A stretch of 64,000 bases of DNA. Source: WJMB01 sp964581465. Its GTDB lineage: Bacteria; RBG-13-66-14. Positions within the stretch are counted from its first letter, which is position 1; every line of letters begins with the position of its first letter. The notes under the pieces are model-generated. The model saw only the letters and a program-made list of their open reading frames with translations. It was not told where the DNA came from and ran no database searches. Position numbers and translations under genes: made by a program. Where the stretch lies: assembly GCA_964581465.1 (NCBI GenBank), contig CAZOOP010000005.1, forward strand, positions 52,652 through 116,651, given 5' to 3'. Below, one piece after another: positions 37,859-46,885 of this stretch.

Positions 37859-38695
37859 CTAGGGCAGCTTGAAGACCACCGACAGCGCGCTGGTCTGCGA
37901 GAGCTGAACCTCGTCGATCTCGTCTTCGTCGTAGCGCAGCGTCAACCCGGCCTGCAGCTCCAGCCAGCCGGTCAGGGACACGCTCAGTGCGCTCTCCCAG
38001 TCGACGTCGATCACCGTGAGCTCGGTGAAGTGGGCGAAGAGCCTGAGCTGGGAGGTGAAACCGAAGACATCGCCCCAGGCCAGGTCCCAGTCGCTGTTGA
38101 AGAAGAGGCCGCCCTCGACCTTGCTGGACTCGACCTCGGTGGTCTCCGGATCGTCGGACCAGTGGGTGTACTCCGTGGTGTAGGTCTCCTTGGCGCCGAC
38201 GGAGAGGCGGGTGCTCCACCACTCGAACCACTGGCTCTCCACACCGGCCGACTGGGTCAGGTAGAGGGGGTCGGCGAAGGCGGAGAGGGTCAGCGGCGGG
38301 TCGGCGTCGTAGTCGTAACCCGGGGCGAACTGAGTGTTGGCGGTGAACTCGCCGAAGAGGCGGGCCAGGGGGGAGAGGGCGTAACCGGCCCGGGTGGCGA
38401 AGTCGATGGAATCGGATGACTTGCGGATATCCGCGTCGCCGGTTTTGGTCTGCCCGAAGGCCAGCTTGAGCTCGCTGTTCCAGAAGAACTCGCCGGGTTC
38501 GTAGTCCAACAGGCCGCTGAGACCCGTCGAATAGGCCAGGGCGTTTTCACCGCCGGAGGCCCAGTTGCTGAACGAGGCTTGGGAGAGCCCGGCGTTGACG
38601 CCGAGTTCGTAGGACCAGGGACCCGTCGGGACCTCGTCGTCTTGGGCCAGCAGCAGGGCGGGGAGCAGTAACAGCAAGCAGATGATACGTCGCAT
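37859..38695 (-). CDS. DUF3078-type outer-membrane protein
   Basis: 278 residues with a signal peptide (about 1-17, ending LLAQ). The N-terminal part has the DUF3078 pattern: W-S-Y-E-L-G-V-N-A-G-L-S-Q-A, then F-S-N-W-A-S-G-G-E-N, where the SNWxxGG turn is diagnostic. The rest alternates beta-strands with aromatic girdles and ends VVFKLP, as in outer-membrane barrels. The family is best known from Bacteroidota; the function is unknown. The ATG has GGAGG at normal spacing. Hairpin element copy 4 lies upstream, between it and the GNAT gene. Confidence 0.82.
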   Translation of the reverse strand: MRRIICLLLLLPALLLAQDDEVPTGPWSYELGVNAGLSQASFSNWASGGENALAYSTGLSGLLDYEPGEFFWNSELKLAFGQTKTGDADIRKSSDSIDFATRAGYALSPLARLFGEFTANTQFAPGYDYDADPPLTLSAFADPLYLTQSAGVESQWFEWWSTRLSVGAKETYTTEYTHWSDDPETTEVESSKVEGGLFFNSDWDLAWGDVFGFTSQLRLFAHFTELTVIDVDWESALSVSLTGWLELQAGLTLRYDEDEIDEVQLSQTSALSVVFKLP

Positions 38696-38770
38696 GAATG
38701 AACCTCCGGAATCACGTGGATAAGGCGACCTCGGCAAGGGGATCGGGCTTCTACGTACCGTATCCGCCCG

Positions 38771-38850
38771 GCGTTGGCACATTTCTTGCGGAGTCCGGCG
38801 TCCGTGCCGCCGGGCCGCGGGTCGCTCTGCTGCAAGAAATGTGCCAACGC
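38771..38850 (-). repeat. Conserved-stem hairpin element, copy 4
   Basis: 19-bp stem GCGTTGGCACATTTCTTGC (38771-38789) and its exact complement (38832-38850), with a 42-nt loop. It carries A-T where the other copies have G-C at one stem position, with both arms changed together. It follows the GNAT gene. Confidence 0.92.
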
Positions 38851-38911
38851 CTCCGTCGTCGCGAGTTGGGGTTCGTCGCGCGAGGCCCCCTTGCCGAGGT
38901 CGCCGGACGGG

Positions 38912-39793
38912 TCAGGGGGACAGGCGCAGCTCGTAGGCGTAGATCCAGTTGAAGCCTGTCTCGCGACGGCAGCCTTCGGCGAGGAAGGCCGGCAGGTACT
39001 GGATGGGCAGATGGCTCCAGATGTCGACGCCGGGATACACGCGGCGGGCCAGGCGGCCCAGGGCGCGGATGAAGGCGCCGTCGACGGCCTCGGTGCTTCC
39101 GACCAGCGGGGCGATATAGAGCTCGCTGGGCTCGTCGTCGTCGGCGTAGATGGGTGCGGCGGCGCGGAAGCCCTCCGGGCCGCGACGCACCAGGATCGAT
39201 CGATCGGCGAGGTAGTCGCGCAGGCGCTCCGGCGTGGCGGCTGGGAAGACCCACTCCCGGGGTAAGAGTCCGGCGTAGTTCTCCAGGCAGCCGCGCAACA
39301 GGTAGTCGAGCAGGCCGGGTTCGTCGAGGTCGGTCACCCCGAGGTCATCGTCAACCGGGGCGATGACCGGCCGTTCGCCGAGGGGCGCTAAACGGTTCAG
39401 CGGCCAGTGGACGAAGGGCATACTGAGGATCTTGCGGAAACCGCTGCCGGCGGCGAAGGAGACCGAGCGGTTGGTGTCGGCGGTGGCCCAGCGGGCGACG
39501 CCCCTTCCGCGGCGGCGCAGCTCGTGCATGGTGAACTCGTGCAGCTCGCGGCCCAGGCCGCGGCCCCACTGGTCGGGGTCGATGCGCAGGGCCTCGAGCC
39601 ACCATTCGTCGTCGGCCAGGCGGCGCAGCCGGGTGACGCCGACGATGCGTCCGTCCAGTTCGGCGACGAAGACGCCACCGTCGGCGATGCGGCGCTCGAT
39701 GCTCTCCAGCAGATAGTCGTGGCCCTCCCAGATGCGGGCGACCATTTGGCGGATGGTTTCGGCGTCGTCGGGCAGGGCGGAGCGGAAACGCAC
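38912..39793 (-). CDS. Tandem-domain GNAT acetyltransferase
   Basis: 293 residues starting at GTG 39793 with GAGGT upstream. The first GNAT domain (about 1-145) carries the acetyl-CoA motif A (LRIDPDQWGRGLGRELHEF, R/Q-x-x-G-x-G/A). The second half is a degenerate GNAT-like domain ending in YELRLSP. Substrate unknown. It is followed by hairpin element copy 4 and the DUF3078 gene in the same direction. Confidence 0.8.
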   Translation of the reverse strand: MRFRSALPDDAETIRQMVARIWEGHDYLLESIERRIADGGVFVAELDGRIVGVTRLRRLADDEWWLEALRIDPDQWGRGLGRELHEFTMHELRRRGRGVARWATADTNRSVSFAAGSGFRKILSMPFVHWPLNRLAPLGERPVIAPVDDDLGVTDLDEPGLLDYLLRGCLENYAGLLPREWVFPAATPERLRDYLADRSILVRRGPEGFRAAAPIYADDDEPSELYIAPLVGSTEAVDGAFIRALGRLARRVYPGVDIWSHLPIQYLPAFLAEGCRRETGFNWIYAYELRLSP

Positions 39794-39886
39794 GGCGGAC
39801 CTCGTGTTGTTTGGGTGCTCGGCGGTGGCGCCGGGATTATCGACCGTCCAACTATAGCACAGCGGGAAGTCGGAGCGTGTTTCAGC

Positions 39887-39915
39887 TTGGCTAAAGCGGC
39901 CCGAGGGGCTATACT
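39887..39915 (+). promoter_or_regulatory. Promoter of the zinc-ribbon/TPR gene
   Basis: TTGGCT (39887-39892), a 17-bp spacer and TATACT (39910-39915), giving a leader of about 20 nt. Confidence 0.65.
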
Positions 39916-39941
39916 TAACCAATCCACGCTGGAGGTGGTCG

Positions 39942-40439
39942 ATGAGCGCGAAGAGCCAGGGATTGGAGACGAACTTCGACGGCCTGGAGCCGATCCGTTG
40001 TCCCTACTGCAACAAGATGTCCTACCCGACCCGGCCCCAACCCCGGGTGCGCTGCGCCTGGTGCGGCCGTGGCTTCAACGTCCAACTCACCGGCGAGGAC
40101 CCCTGGTACGAGCAGGCGCTCAAGGACCTCAATCGCGCCCTGGCCATCAAAACCGATCTTTTCCTGGCCTATCACAATCTGGGCCTGGCCTATTCGGAGA
40201 TCGGCCAGTACGAGCAGGCCATCGCGGTCTTCGAGAAGGAGCTCAAGCTGAGCCCCGGCGACGCCGACACCTACTACCTGTTGGGGATGTCCTACGCCGC
40301 GGCGACGACCAGCTACCGCCGGGCCATCGATTGCCTCGAGCGCTATCTGGAGCTGCGCCCCGAGGCCGTGGAGCGGGGGAAGGTCCGCAACCTGATCGAG
40401 CGCTTGGCCCGTCTGGAGCGGGAGAACGGCGGCAACTGA
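39942..40439 (+). CDS. Zinc-ribbon plus TPR protein
   Basis: 165 residues. The N-terminal zinc ribbon has C20-x2-C23 and C38-x2-C41, followed by two or three TPR units (around LNRALAIKTDLFLAYHNLG, YEQAIAVFEKELKLSPGDA and RAIDCLERYLELRPEA). There is no signal peptide or membrane helix, so it is a cytoplasmic adaptor by prediction. The ATG has GGAGGTGG upstream, after a good promoter. It is a single-gene unit divergent from the GNAT gene. Confidence 0.85.
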   Translation: MSAKSQGLETNFDGLEPIRCPYCNKMSYPTRPQPRVRCAWCGRGFNVQLTGEDPWYEQALKDLNRALAIKTDLFLAYHNLGLAYSEIGQYEQAIAVFEKELKLSPGDADTYYLLGMSYAAATTSYRRAIDCLERYLELRPEAVERGKVRNLIERLARLERENGGN

Positions 40440-40557
40440 GCGCCGGCGGGTTGTCCGCGACGGTTGCTTCTGCGATTGTGCCGTTACGACAATGGACCCG
40501 TCTAGCCGGTCGGTGCCGTCTCTCTCCGTTATTCCACCATTTATGAAGGGATCATCA
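40440..40557. other. Short intergenic flank of element 1D
   Basis: Nothing recognisable apart from the CCACCAT that, with ATGGTGG on the far side of element 1D, forms an inverted repeat around the insertion site. Confidence 0.45.
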
Positions 40558-40903
40558 CAGAATATGAACAACACATTGGCAACTCAGGAAAGCCACAGCG
40601 ATAATGGTGCTCGGAGATTAGCCTCAACGGGGCGTCATCCAGCGAAGGCGGATAACGTTCGAAGCTGCTAAAGCGAGCAATGGAGCGCCGTCAACAGATC
40701 CGTCACCCACAGCCTGGACGTAAGCTGATGCGGAACCAACAGCCTCCGTCTTCCAGCGGAGTTCAATGCAAGACCGGGTATATCGCCGTCATGCATTGGT
40801 ATGACAATGCAGCGGTATGACAAGGGCGGTGACCATGAGCTATAAAGCATTGAATGATAATCTATTAGCTGGATGAGTCGGTTTAGACACGAGTGATAAT
40901 CCC
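40558..40903 (-). mobile_element. Family-1 MITE-like element, copy 1D
   Basis: 346 bp, from GGGATCATCACAG to GAGTGATAATCCC. The flanks TTTATGAA and ATTATGAA match at 7 of 8 positions. It carries the GCATTG/CAATGC hairpin. Confidence 0.88.
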
Positions 40904-40975
40904 ATTATGAATGGTGGACGGATACTCTCCCTCAGTTAACCAGCGATCACGGCCCTGGTTGCTACTCCCGATGAC

Positions 40976-41003
40976 GAAGACCCCGCCGTAGGGCGGGGTC
41001 TTC
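40976..41003 (-). terminator. Terminator of the three-repeat surface protein
   Basis: 12-bp perfect stem (40976-40987 with 40992-41003), 54 nt after the stop. Confidence 0.75.
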
Positions 41004-41056
41004 GATGTATGATGGATGGCTACTCGGCGGCCTGCCAGGCGAGGCGCTGTGAGGGG

Positions 41057-42289
41057 TCAATCCTGGGTGATCTCTAGCGTCTTCTCCGTATCGCCCAGGA
41101 TGATCTTGATCTCGACGCTGTCTGACGAGGGCGAGACCTTCACATCGATGCCGTCGGAGTCGCCATTGACTGAGGCTTGCCAGCGTACGGTCTCGGGTCC
41201 GTTCTCCAGGATGCGATCATCGTCACCGGCGGCGTAGTCGCCGCCCTTCTCCAGGCCGTGCATGTAGGAGACCTGCAGGGTGCCCGAGCCGGAGACGATC
41301 TCGGCCGAGCCGTCGAATTCACCGTAGGGGGCGTTGTCGAAGCCGTCCAGGTTGCCCCAGCGCAGCTTGATCGTTCGGCCGTCGTCGGCCAGCCAGGTGC
41401 TGGCGCGGTTATAGTCGCCGCCGCCCTCGACGGTGAACAGGTTCTGGAAGCCGCCCACGCTGACCCGCACGGTGATGTCGCCGCGCTCGGGAACGACCTT
41501 GACGTTTACGCCGTCGCCATCGCCGACGGTGGAGGCCTCCCAACGGATGCGCTGGTCGCCTTCCTCGACGATACGGTCGGCCTCGCCCTTCTCGCGGATG
41601 CCCTCGCTCTCCCAGCCGTGCAGGTAGGTCAGCTCGAGACGTCCCTGACCGTTGGTGATCTCGGCGTAGCCGTCGAAGGTTTCGTAGGGGACCCGGGGGA
41701 GATCGTCGAGGTTGCCCCAGCGGATCTTGATCAGCCCATCTTCATTTTTGTCCAGCCAGGCGTTGGCGCGGTTGGCACCCATCTCGACCTCGGAGACGGG
41801 GCCTTCGGGAGTCCAGGCCACGGTGGAGCGGCGCAGGGAACGTTCGACCAGGCCGCCTTCGTCGATGGTGAAGACGCCGTGCCAGTCGCCCAGCTTGAGG
41901 TGGGCCGTCACTCCGGCGGGGCCGCGCAGGGTCAGGCACAGACCGTCGGATTCGTTGGCGCCGGCGGACTTCCAGGCCACGTGGTCCGGTCCATTCTTGG
42001 AGACAGCGTCCTGTCCGTCTTCGAAGCCCTCGACGGCCTCCAGCTCGCAACCGCCCTGCTCGGGCACGATGAAGCCGTCGAACTCGTAGAGGCCGATACC
42101 CGGCCGGTTGGTCAGGTTGCCCCACTCCAGGGAGAGCTCGACGACGACCTCGCCGCCTTCGATTCGCGGCGCCCCGCTCTGCTCGAGGCGCAGGGCGTTG
42201 CCGGCGGCGTCGAGCTGGACGCTGACGGCTCCGGCGGTGAGGGCCAGAGACGGGATCAGGAAGACAAGGCTGCGCGCTGTCCAATTCAT
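41057..42289 (-). CDS. Secreted protein with three copies of an unrecognised beta-rich repeat
   Basis: 410 residues with a signal peptide (about 1-21). Three repeats of about 100 residues follow (about 49-155, 190-290, 305-405). Each repeat has the same order of motifs: EWGNL or RWGNLD, then PY-x-FDG-x-AEI or FDGFIV, L-x-YLHGWE or YMHGLE, I-x-E-x-G or ILENGPE, RW-x-AS with GDxDG, V-V-P-x-x-GDI, and a final FTV/LEI strand. No known domain was recognised. It may be an extracellular lectin-like or structural module. It has its own promoter and terminator and follows a small secreted protein in the same direction. Confidence 0.75.
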   Translation of the reverse strand: MNWTARSLVFLIPSLALTAGAVSVQLDAAGNALRLEQSGAPRIEGGEVVVELSLEWGNLTNRPGIGLYEFDGFIVPEQGGCELEAVEGFEDGQDAVSKNGPDHVAWKSAGANESDGLCLTLRGPAGVTAHLKLGDWHGVFTIDEGGLVERSLRRSTVAWTPEGPVSEVEMGANRANAWLDKNEDGLIKIRWGNLDDLPRVPYETFDGYAEITNGQGRLELTYLHGWESEGIREKGEADRIVEEGDQRIRWEASTVGDGDGVNVKVVPERGDITVRVSVGGFQNLFTVEGGGDYNRASTWLADDGRTIKLRWGNLDGFDNAPYGEFDGSAEIVSGSGTLQVSYMHGLEKGGDYAAGDDDRILENGPETVRWQASVNGDSDGIDVKVSPSSDSVEIKIILGDTEKTLEITQD

Positions 42290-42345
42290 GGGTCTCTTCC
42301 GAGGGATCGGGCGCGTGTGCCGGGCGCCCGGTGACGACGCTGTAG

Positions 42346-42374
42346 ATACTACCCCAGTCGTCGCCCGGGCGCAA
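42346..42374 (-). promoter_or_regulatory. Promoter of the three-repeat surface protein
   Basis: On the minus strand TTGCGC (42369-42374), a 17-bp spacer and TAGTAT (42346-42351), 57 nt upstream of the ATG. Confidence 0.6.
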
Positions 42375-42439
42375 GTTGTCGACCGCCGGTCCGGGCTAGC
42401 GGCCCGAGGCGGCCGGTGAGCGCGCGACTACCCGGCCCG

Positions 42440-42679
42440 TCAAAAGAGCTGGTCGGGGTCGTCGACGAGGACCTTGTGGTCGGCGCCCCGGCGGTACCTG
42501 TCGCCATTATCGAAGAGTTTGAGGTTGTCGACCTCGCAGGCGCCGAGATCGCCTTCGATGATCCGGGTTTCGCTCTGGCTGGTCTCGATGCGGTTGCCGT
42601 TCTCCTGCAGGCTCTCCGCCGCCGCGACGGCTACGCTGAGCACGAGCAGGGATGCCAGAGTGCAACGGAGAATCCTCAC
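42440..42679 (-). CDS. Small secreted protein of unknown function
   Basis: 79 residues, starting at GTG with GGAGG 6-7 nt upstream. The signal peptide is clear (basic start, hydrophobic 6-18, AAA near 20). The mature part is about 58 residues, polar and acidic, with a single Cys (ACEVDNLKLFDNGDRY). No family was recognised. It is co-directional with the three-repeat protein gene 150 bp downstream, which has its own promoter. Confidence 0.6.
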   Translation of the reverse strand: MRILRCTLASLLVLSVAVAAAESLQENGNRIETSQSETRIIEGDLGACEVDNLKLFDNGDRYRRGADHKVLVDDPDQLF

Positions 42680-42746
42680 GACCTACCCTCCGGTTGCTCG
42701 CTACGCCGGACTGCGGTCAATGTCTGGAAAGGGCGTTATCAAGTTT

Positions 42747-43105
42747 GGCGTCAGACACGATCCCGGGCAAGCCAACTTCAAGTCGATAAACCGATCCACC
42801 TCGAAAAAGCTGCCTATACGAGGCGATGCCGAATGATGCTTGGTCTGCAATTTTGACCCCTCGGCGCCTGCCAGTTATATGTGCATGTTAATAGTAGGCT
42901 TATGGCCATTGCGTCGTCATCGAGGTCAATGGTGCCAAGCAGCAGATAAAGAGTGGCGTGATGTCGCTACAAGCATCCGAAGAATGTGGAAGGCCAGGTG
43001 CGTGCCACAAGCAGCTCGCTCGACGTGTAAAGCTGATTGCCAGCTAACTGTGGATAATTGAACGTTATCCAGTAACAACATAGTTCGTGACAGTTAAGTG
43101 GTTCC
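42747..43105 (+). mobile_element. Family-3 MITE-like element, copy 3b
   Basis: About 359 bp, from GGCGTCAGACACGATCCCGG to a degenerate AGTGGTTCC end. Flanks TCAAGTTT and TCAAAAAG share only the first four bases. Confidence 0.6.
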
Positions 43106-43143
43106 TCAAAAAGGACAGATCAGTATAGCCCGGAGGTGGAAGG

Positions 43144-43391
43144 ATGACAGGGGCGCGGCGCGGATCGCCGCCGCCAAAACCAGCTATCCCCGGTTACCCG
43201 GGGTGAACGTCGAGGAGCCGATCGCCGCCTGAATGGACCGCTTCACCGAGCTGTACTACGACAGCGAACCGACGGTCACCGACGACGGCGCCCTTTACTG
43301 GGACAACGCTTACGGCCGCTTCACCCTGCGCCTGGACGAGGATGAAACCGGCCGGACGATCCGTATCCAGATAGATTGGCCGGAGCCCTGA
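43144..43391 (+). pseudogene. Small broken gene, in-frame TGA and probable frameshift
   Basis: From about 43149 the frame with strong GC3 bias reads ARIAAAKTSYPRLPGVNVEE..., hits TGA at 43230-43232, then continues directly as MDRFTELYYDSEPTVTDDGA and ends at 43391. A Shine-Dalgarno (GGAGGTGG) and ATG at 43144 are out of phase with it by one base near a G4 run. The parsimonious reading is an approximately 80-codon gene with one indel and one nonsense change, perhaps TGG to TGA. The open part from ATG 43233 alone would give 52 residues. No family was recognised. Confidence 0.55.
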
Positions 43392-43445
43392 CAGGAGCCC
43401 TAGCGGGACACCGAGGACGTCGATGGAACAACCCCGGGGCGACCA

Positions 43446-44238
43446 TCAGGCCGGCCTGTTTGCGCTCCTCTCGCGGCAGAGCAGCGCCGCGCCCAGAGCG
43501 CCGACGTACTGCGGATCGTCCAGAACGGCGATGCGGCGACCCAGGGCCTTGACCACGGCGGGATTGAGAGCGACGCCGCCGGAGAGGGCCACGGTCTCGA
43601 GCAGCCCGACCTTGCGGGCCATTCCCGTTACCCGCTCGGCGACGGCCTCGACGAGACCGCGGGCGATTCCACCCCGGGAGGCCCCCCGGGCCAGCAATCC
43701 GATGACCTCGCTCTCGGCGAATACGGCGCACATACTGTTGATGCGACAGGCTTTGTCCGCTCCGAGCGCCAGAGAGGAGAAGCGCTCCAGGTCCGTTTCC
43801 AGGGCGCGGGCCATCACCTCGAGGAAGCGGCCGGTGCCGGCGGCGCAGCGGTCGTTCATCACGAAGCGCCGCACGGCGCCGCCGGGACCTACGGCGACGG
43901 CCTTGGTGTCCTGGCCGCCGATGTCGATCAGGGTCAACTCGGCCACCCTCTGCGCGAAGGCCCCGCGGGCGTGGCAGGTGATCTCGGTGATCCGCCGGTC
44001 GGCGAAGCCGACGAGTTCGCGACCGTATCCCGTGGCGGCGACGGGGACGGCGTCGAGGTCGGTCAGACCGGCGGCCTTCAGCGCCCGCCGGGCCGCCTTC
44101 TCGCCGGAGATGCCCGTCGGCGCCAGACCCCGGCCGAGAACGGCTCCGTCCTCGTCGACGACGACGGCCTTGGTAGCCGTCGAGCCCACGTCGACGCCGG
44201 CGTAGCGGCCCGGAGGCCCCCCCGTTTACCGCGCTCAC
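43446..44238 (-). pseudogene. BadF/BcrA-type ATPase activator of a double-cubane reductase, frameshifted
   Basis: ATP-dependent electron-injecting activator (YjiL/HgdC type). ASKHA ATPase fold with VDVGSTATKAVV at the N-terminus, the cluster-binding NDRCAAGTGRF and INSMCAVFAESE with their two Cys, and LSGGVALN. A GTG at 44236-44238 overlaps the stop of the reductase gene (GTGA) and is the expected start, but the frame breaks at a run of seven G (44217-44223). Six G would restore it. From GTG 44189 the remaining frame is intact. It is either a real lesion or a homopolymer sequencing error. Confidence 0.8.
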
Positions 44239-45486
44239 AAGGACTCCATGAAAGCGTCGATGCGCGTCTTGAGCTGCTCGACGTCCCCCATGCTGTAATC
44301 GCTCTCCAGGGAGAGCAGCGGGATGCCCTCCCGCTCCAGACGGTCGCGGACCAGCTTGTCCTCGACCAGATAGGGGGTGCAGAAGGAGAGGCTGTAGTTG
44401 ATCACCCCCCGGGCTCCCGAGGCCCCGGCCAGTTCGACAATGTCGTCCAGGCGCTCGGTGTTGGGGGTGAAGCAGGCGCAGTGGATGTTGAAGTAGCGCC
44501 GAGCGATCGCCTCGAGCAGACCCTCGAGCTCGGCGGGGCTCTCATCGACCAGCTCGCTGTAGTAGCGGCTGCCCACACAGCTCTCCTCGCCGACGATCAC
44601 CCGATCGGGTCCCTCGACGACGTGGTGCAGCTTCCAGTTGGGGATGGCGTAGGGCGTCCCCGTGGTCAGCAGCAAGACGGCCTCGGCGTCGAAGGGGCTC
44701 TCGCCGCGCTCGGCGCGGGCCTCGACCTCGTCGGCCAGCTTGGTCACCGAGGCGGTGAAACGCCCAGGGTCATCGTAGAAGGCGATCTGGTTGATCAGCA
44801 GGGCGTCCTTGCCGCTGATCGGCACGGGTCGCTTCCAGCGCAGCTCGTTGAGACGCTGCAGGGCGCGGCGCTTGTTGTTGTGCAGCTCGACGGCGGCCTG
44901 GAGCTTCTCCGCCGTCAACTCGTTGCCGGTCAGCTCTTCGAGGTAGGCGATGAAGCCGTCCAGTTCGGCGCGCCAGAGCCGGAAGGTCTCCTCGTTCTTG
45001 CGGTGGGGGATCTCCAGGACCTTGACCGGGTGCTTTTCGCCCAGGACCTCGTAGGCCTTGGTCTTGCCGTCGCAGGTGGTCTCGCCGATGATGACACGTC
45101 GGTGACCTCGAAGTAGGGGCAGATCATCCCGGCCTTGAAGCCGTAGAAGCTCTTGATCAGCGGGCAGAGGTTGCGCGGCAGGTCGACCTCGGCGTCGGGG
45201 ATGGAGAAGTCCGTTCCGGCGCAGAGGCCCACACCGACGGCGCCCAGGGCGGTCAGCAGCTCATCGGGGACGTAGAGGCAGAAGGTGCCGACGACCTTGC
45301 CGCCGGCGGCCTTGTGCTCGAGCAGTTCCTTGATCCGCAGGCGTGGATTTCGCTGATGACGAAATCGAAGTACTCCATGGCCGCGGGACGCTTGTCCTGC
45401 TGGAGATAGACGGCGGGGTAGAACTCGTTGAGGATCTCGAGCAGCTTGTCGTGCTTCTCGAGGTCCAGACCGAGCTTCCGCCACAT
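44235..45486 (-). pseudogene. Double-cubane-cluster anaerobic reductase (HgdB/YjiM type), two frameshifts
   Basis: Three frame segments join into one protein of about 415 residues: MWRKLGLDLEKHDKLLEIL..., then LRIKELLEHKAAGGKVVGTF ... NLCPLIKSFYGFKAG ... CPYFEVTD, then VIIGETTCDGKTKAYEVLGE to the C-terminus. The conserved Cys residues match the double-cubane-cluster reductases related to 2-hydroxyacyl-CoA dehydratases. One base is missing near 45340 and another near 45099. The activator gene follows with a 4-nt overlap, the normal arrangement. Clustering of three one-base lesions in two adjacent genes suggests local sequence error or recent decay. Confidence 0.8.
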
Positions 45487-45837
45487 GGGACGCTAGTCTT
45501 CGGGCATCGGTGGATACCTCCTCGGTGGGGTGGGACGGGTTACGGCGGCCGAGGAGGCGGCGGCGGGCGGTCCGGGGATTACCCGGGAGCCCGGACGACG
45601 CGCCCCGTCGTCCCGGCGAAACTTGCGCGGGCAGCCCGATCCGAGCCGCCGACGGCACACACTCAGGTGCGCCGCATCGCGACTGAGGCTCAGGTACGGT
45701 GATGCATCGTCACTCCCGGGTGGTGGGAAGTCGAGGGATGGCTAGTTTATCATCAGTGCGCAATACTGCCAAGGCGGCGCGAGAGTTGTCGTTATGAGCG
45801 CGGATAGCCGGCTTTCCCGCGGATCTGTATTGGGGAC
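45487..45837. other. Intergenic tract, no gene seen
   Basis: GC-rich start then mixed composition; no gene or promoter was recognised. It precedes a nest of elements. Confidence 0.4.
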
Positions 45838-45898
45838 GGGATTATCACTCGCGCCTGAACCGACTCATCCATCTGATAGATTATCATTATTTGCTTTA

Positions 45899-46595
45899 GG
45901 CATCATGGAACGTCTTCGGACCAAATCAGGCTGATTGGGATCGGTTTGCTGGACCATTGGTGACTCTTTGGAATGCGCTGTTAAGAAGCAAGTGTTCGTT
46001 TAGCAGGACCTTATTGCTTTTTATTATGACACTTGGGGTTCGGTGTCAATCTGGCCAGGGCAGTTACAGGTCCGCTGTTATCTGGGATTATTAAGGATTA
46101 GGGATCATCACAGAAGATGAACAACTAATTCGCAACTCAGCAAAGCCGCTTTGAGAAGCAGCTTTGGTAACTTTCCTCAGCGAGGCTTCACCCAGCGAAG
46201 TCGGATAGCGGTCGAAGCTGCTAGAGCGAGCAATGGAGCGTCGTCAGCAGAGCCCTCACCCACAGCATTATCGAAATCTGAATGAAACCAACGGCTTCCG
46301 GCTTCCGGCGGGACTCAAGGCAAAACCGGATTCAGTGCCACCAAGTAACGGTATGACAATGACAGCGACTATGAGCTATAAAACATTCAATGACAATCTA
46401 TTAGCTGAACGAGTCGGTTCAGATACGAGTGATAATCCCAAGGATTATTAAGGATCGTTAAGGATCGCCAAGGATCAGGCCCGAAAAACAGTGCCACTTT
46501 TTAACTGCCCGCTTTCTTACAGGTATCCGATAATCATCACATCTATTATCAACAAGATACAATCCTAGTCAGGTCCTGAGAGGGTATACGATGCC
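45899..46595 (+). mobile_element. Family-2 element 2d, perfect 8-bp duplication, itself split
   Basis: Starts GGCATCATGGAACG, ends GGTATACGATGCC. It is flanked by TTGCTTTA at 45891-45898 and TTGCTTTA at 46596-46603, a perfect 8-bp target-site duplication of family-1 sequence. It is interrupted at 46101-46439 by family-1 copy 1E. Confidence 0.92.
46101..46439 (-). mobile_element. Family-1 element 1E, perfect 8-bp duplication, innermost of the nest
   Basis: 339 bp, from GGGATCATCACAG to GAGTGATAATCCC. It is flanked by AAGGATTA at 46093-46100 and AAGGATTA at 46440-46447. Almost identical to copy 1H at 53400-53738 in the opposite orientation (about three differences by eye), so this is a recent event. 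Confidence 0.94.
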
Positions 46596-46885
46596 TTGCT
46601 TTATCGTTCACACTCGCCGCCATTGTCATCCCTCTGCTTGGTGGCACGAAACCCGGCCTTGCGTTGAGTTCCGCCGGAAGCCCGAGGCTGCTGGATCCAC
46701 TCAGGCTTCGACCAGGCTGTGAGTGAGGGATCTGCTGACGACGCTCTATTGTTCCCTTGAGCAGCTTAGACCGTTGCCAGACTTCGCTGGTCGACGCCTC
46801 GCTGCGGGTGGTTACCAGGCCCGAGTCTCAATACGTTTTTCACAAGATGCGAATACTGTCTCTTGTTTCTGGTGATGATCCCTAA

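Larger units (their letters stand above)
45838..46882 (+). mobile_element. Family-1 element 1F, split by a nested family-2 element
   Basis: Left part 45838-45898 (GGGATTATCACTCGC...) and right part 46604-46882 (...GTGATGATCCC) form one family-1 element interrupted by family-2 copy 2d. Outer flanks TTGGGGAC and TAAGGGAA match at 5 of 8 positions. It is the outermost layer of a three-level nest. Confidence 0.88.

Noticed and set aside
46233..46448. An approximately 70-codon ORF inside family-1 elements 1E and 1H (begins MERRQQSPHPQ), also partly open in 1A
   Set aside because: 1E and 1H are near-identical recent duplicates, so conservation is trivial. In 1D the same frame is interrupted and elsewhere diverged, with no Shine-Dalgarno or codon bias. 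The elements are better explained as non-coding.
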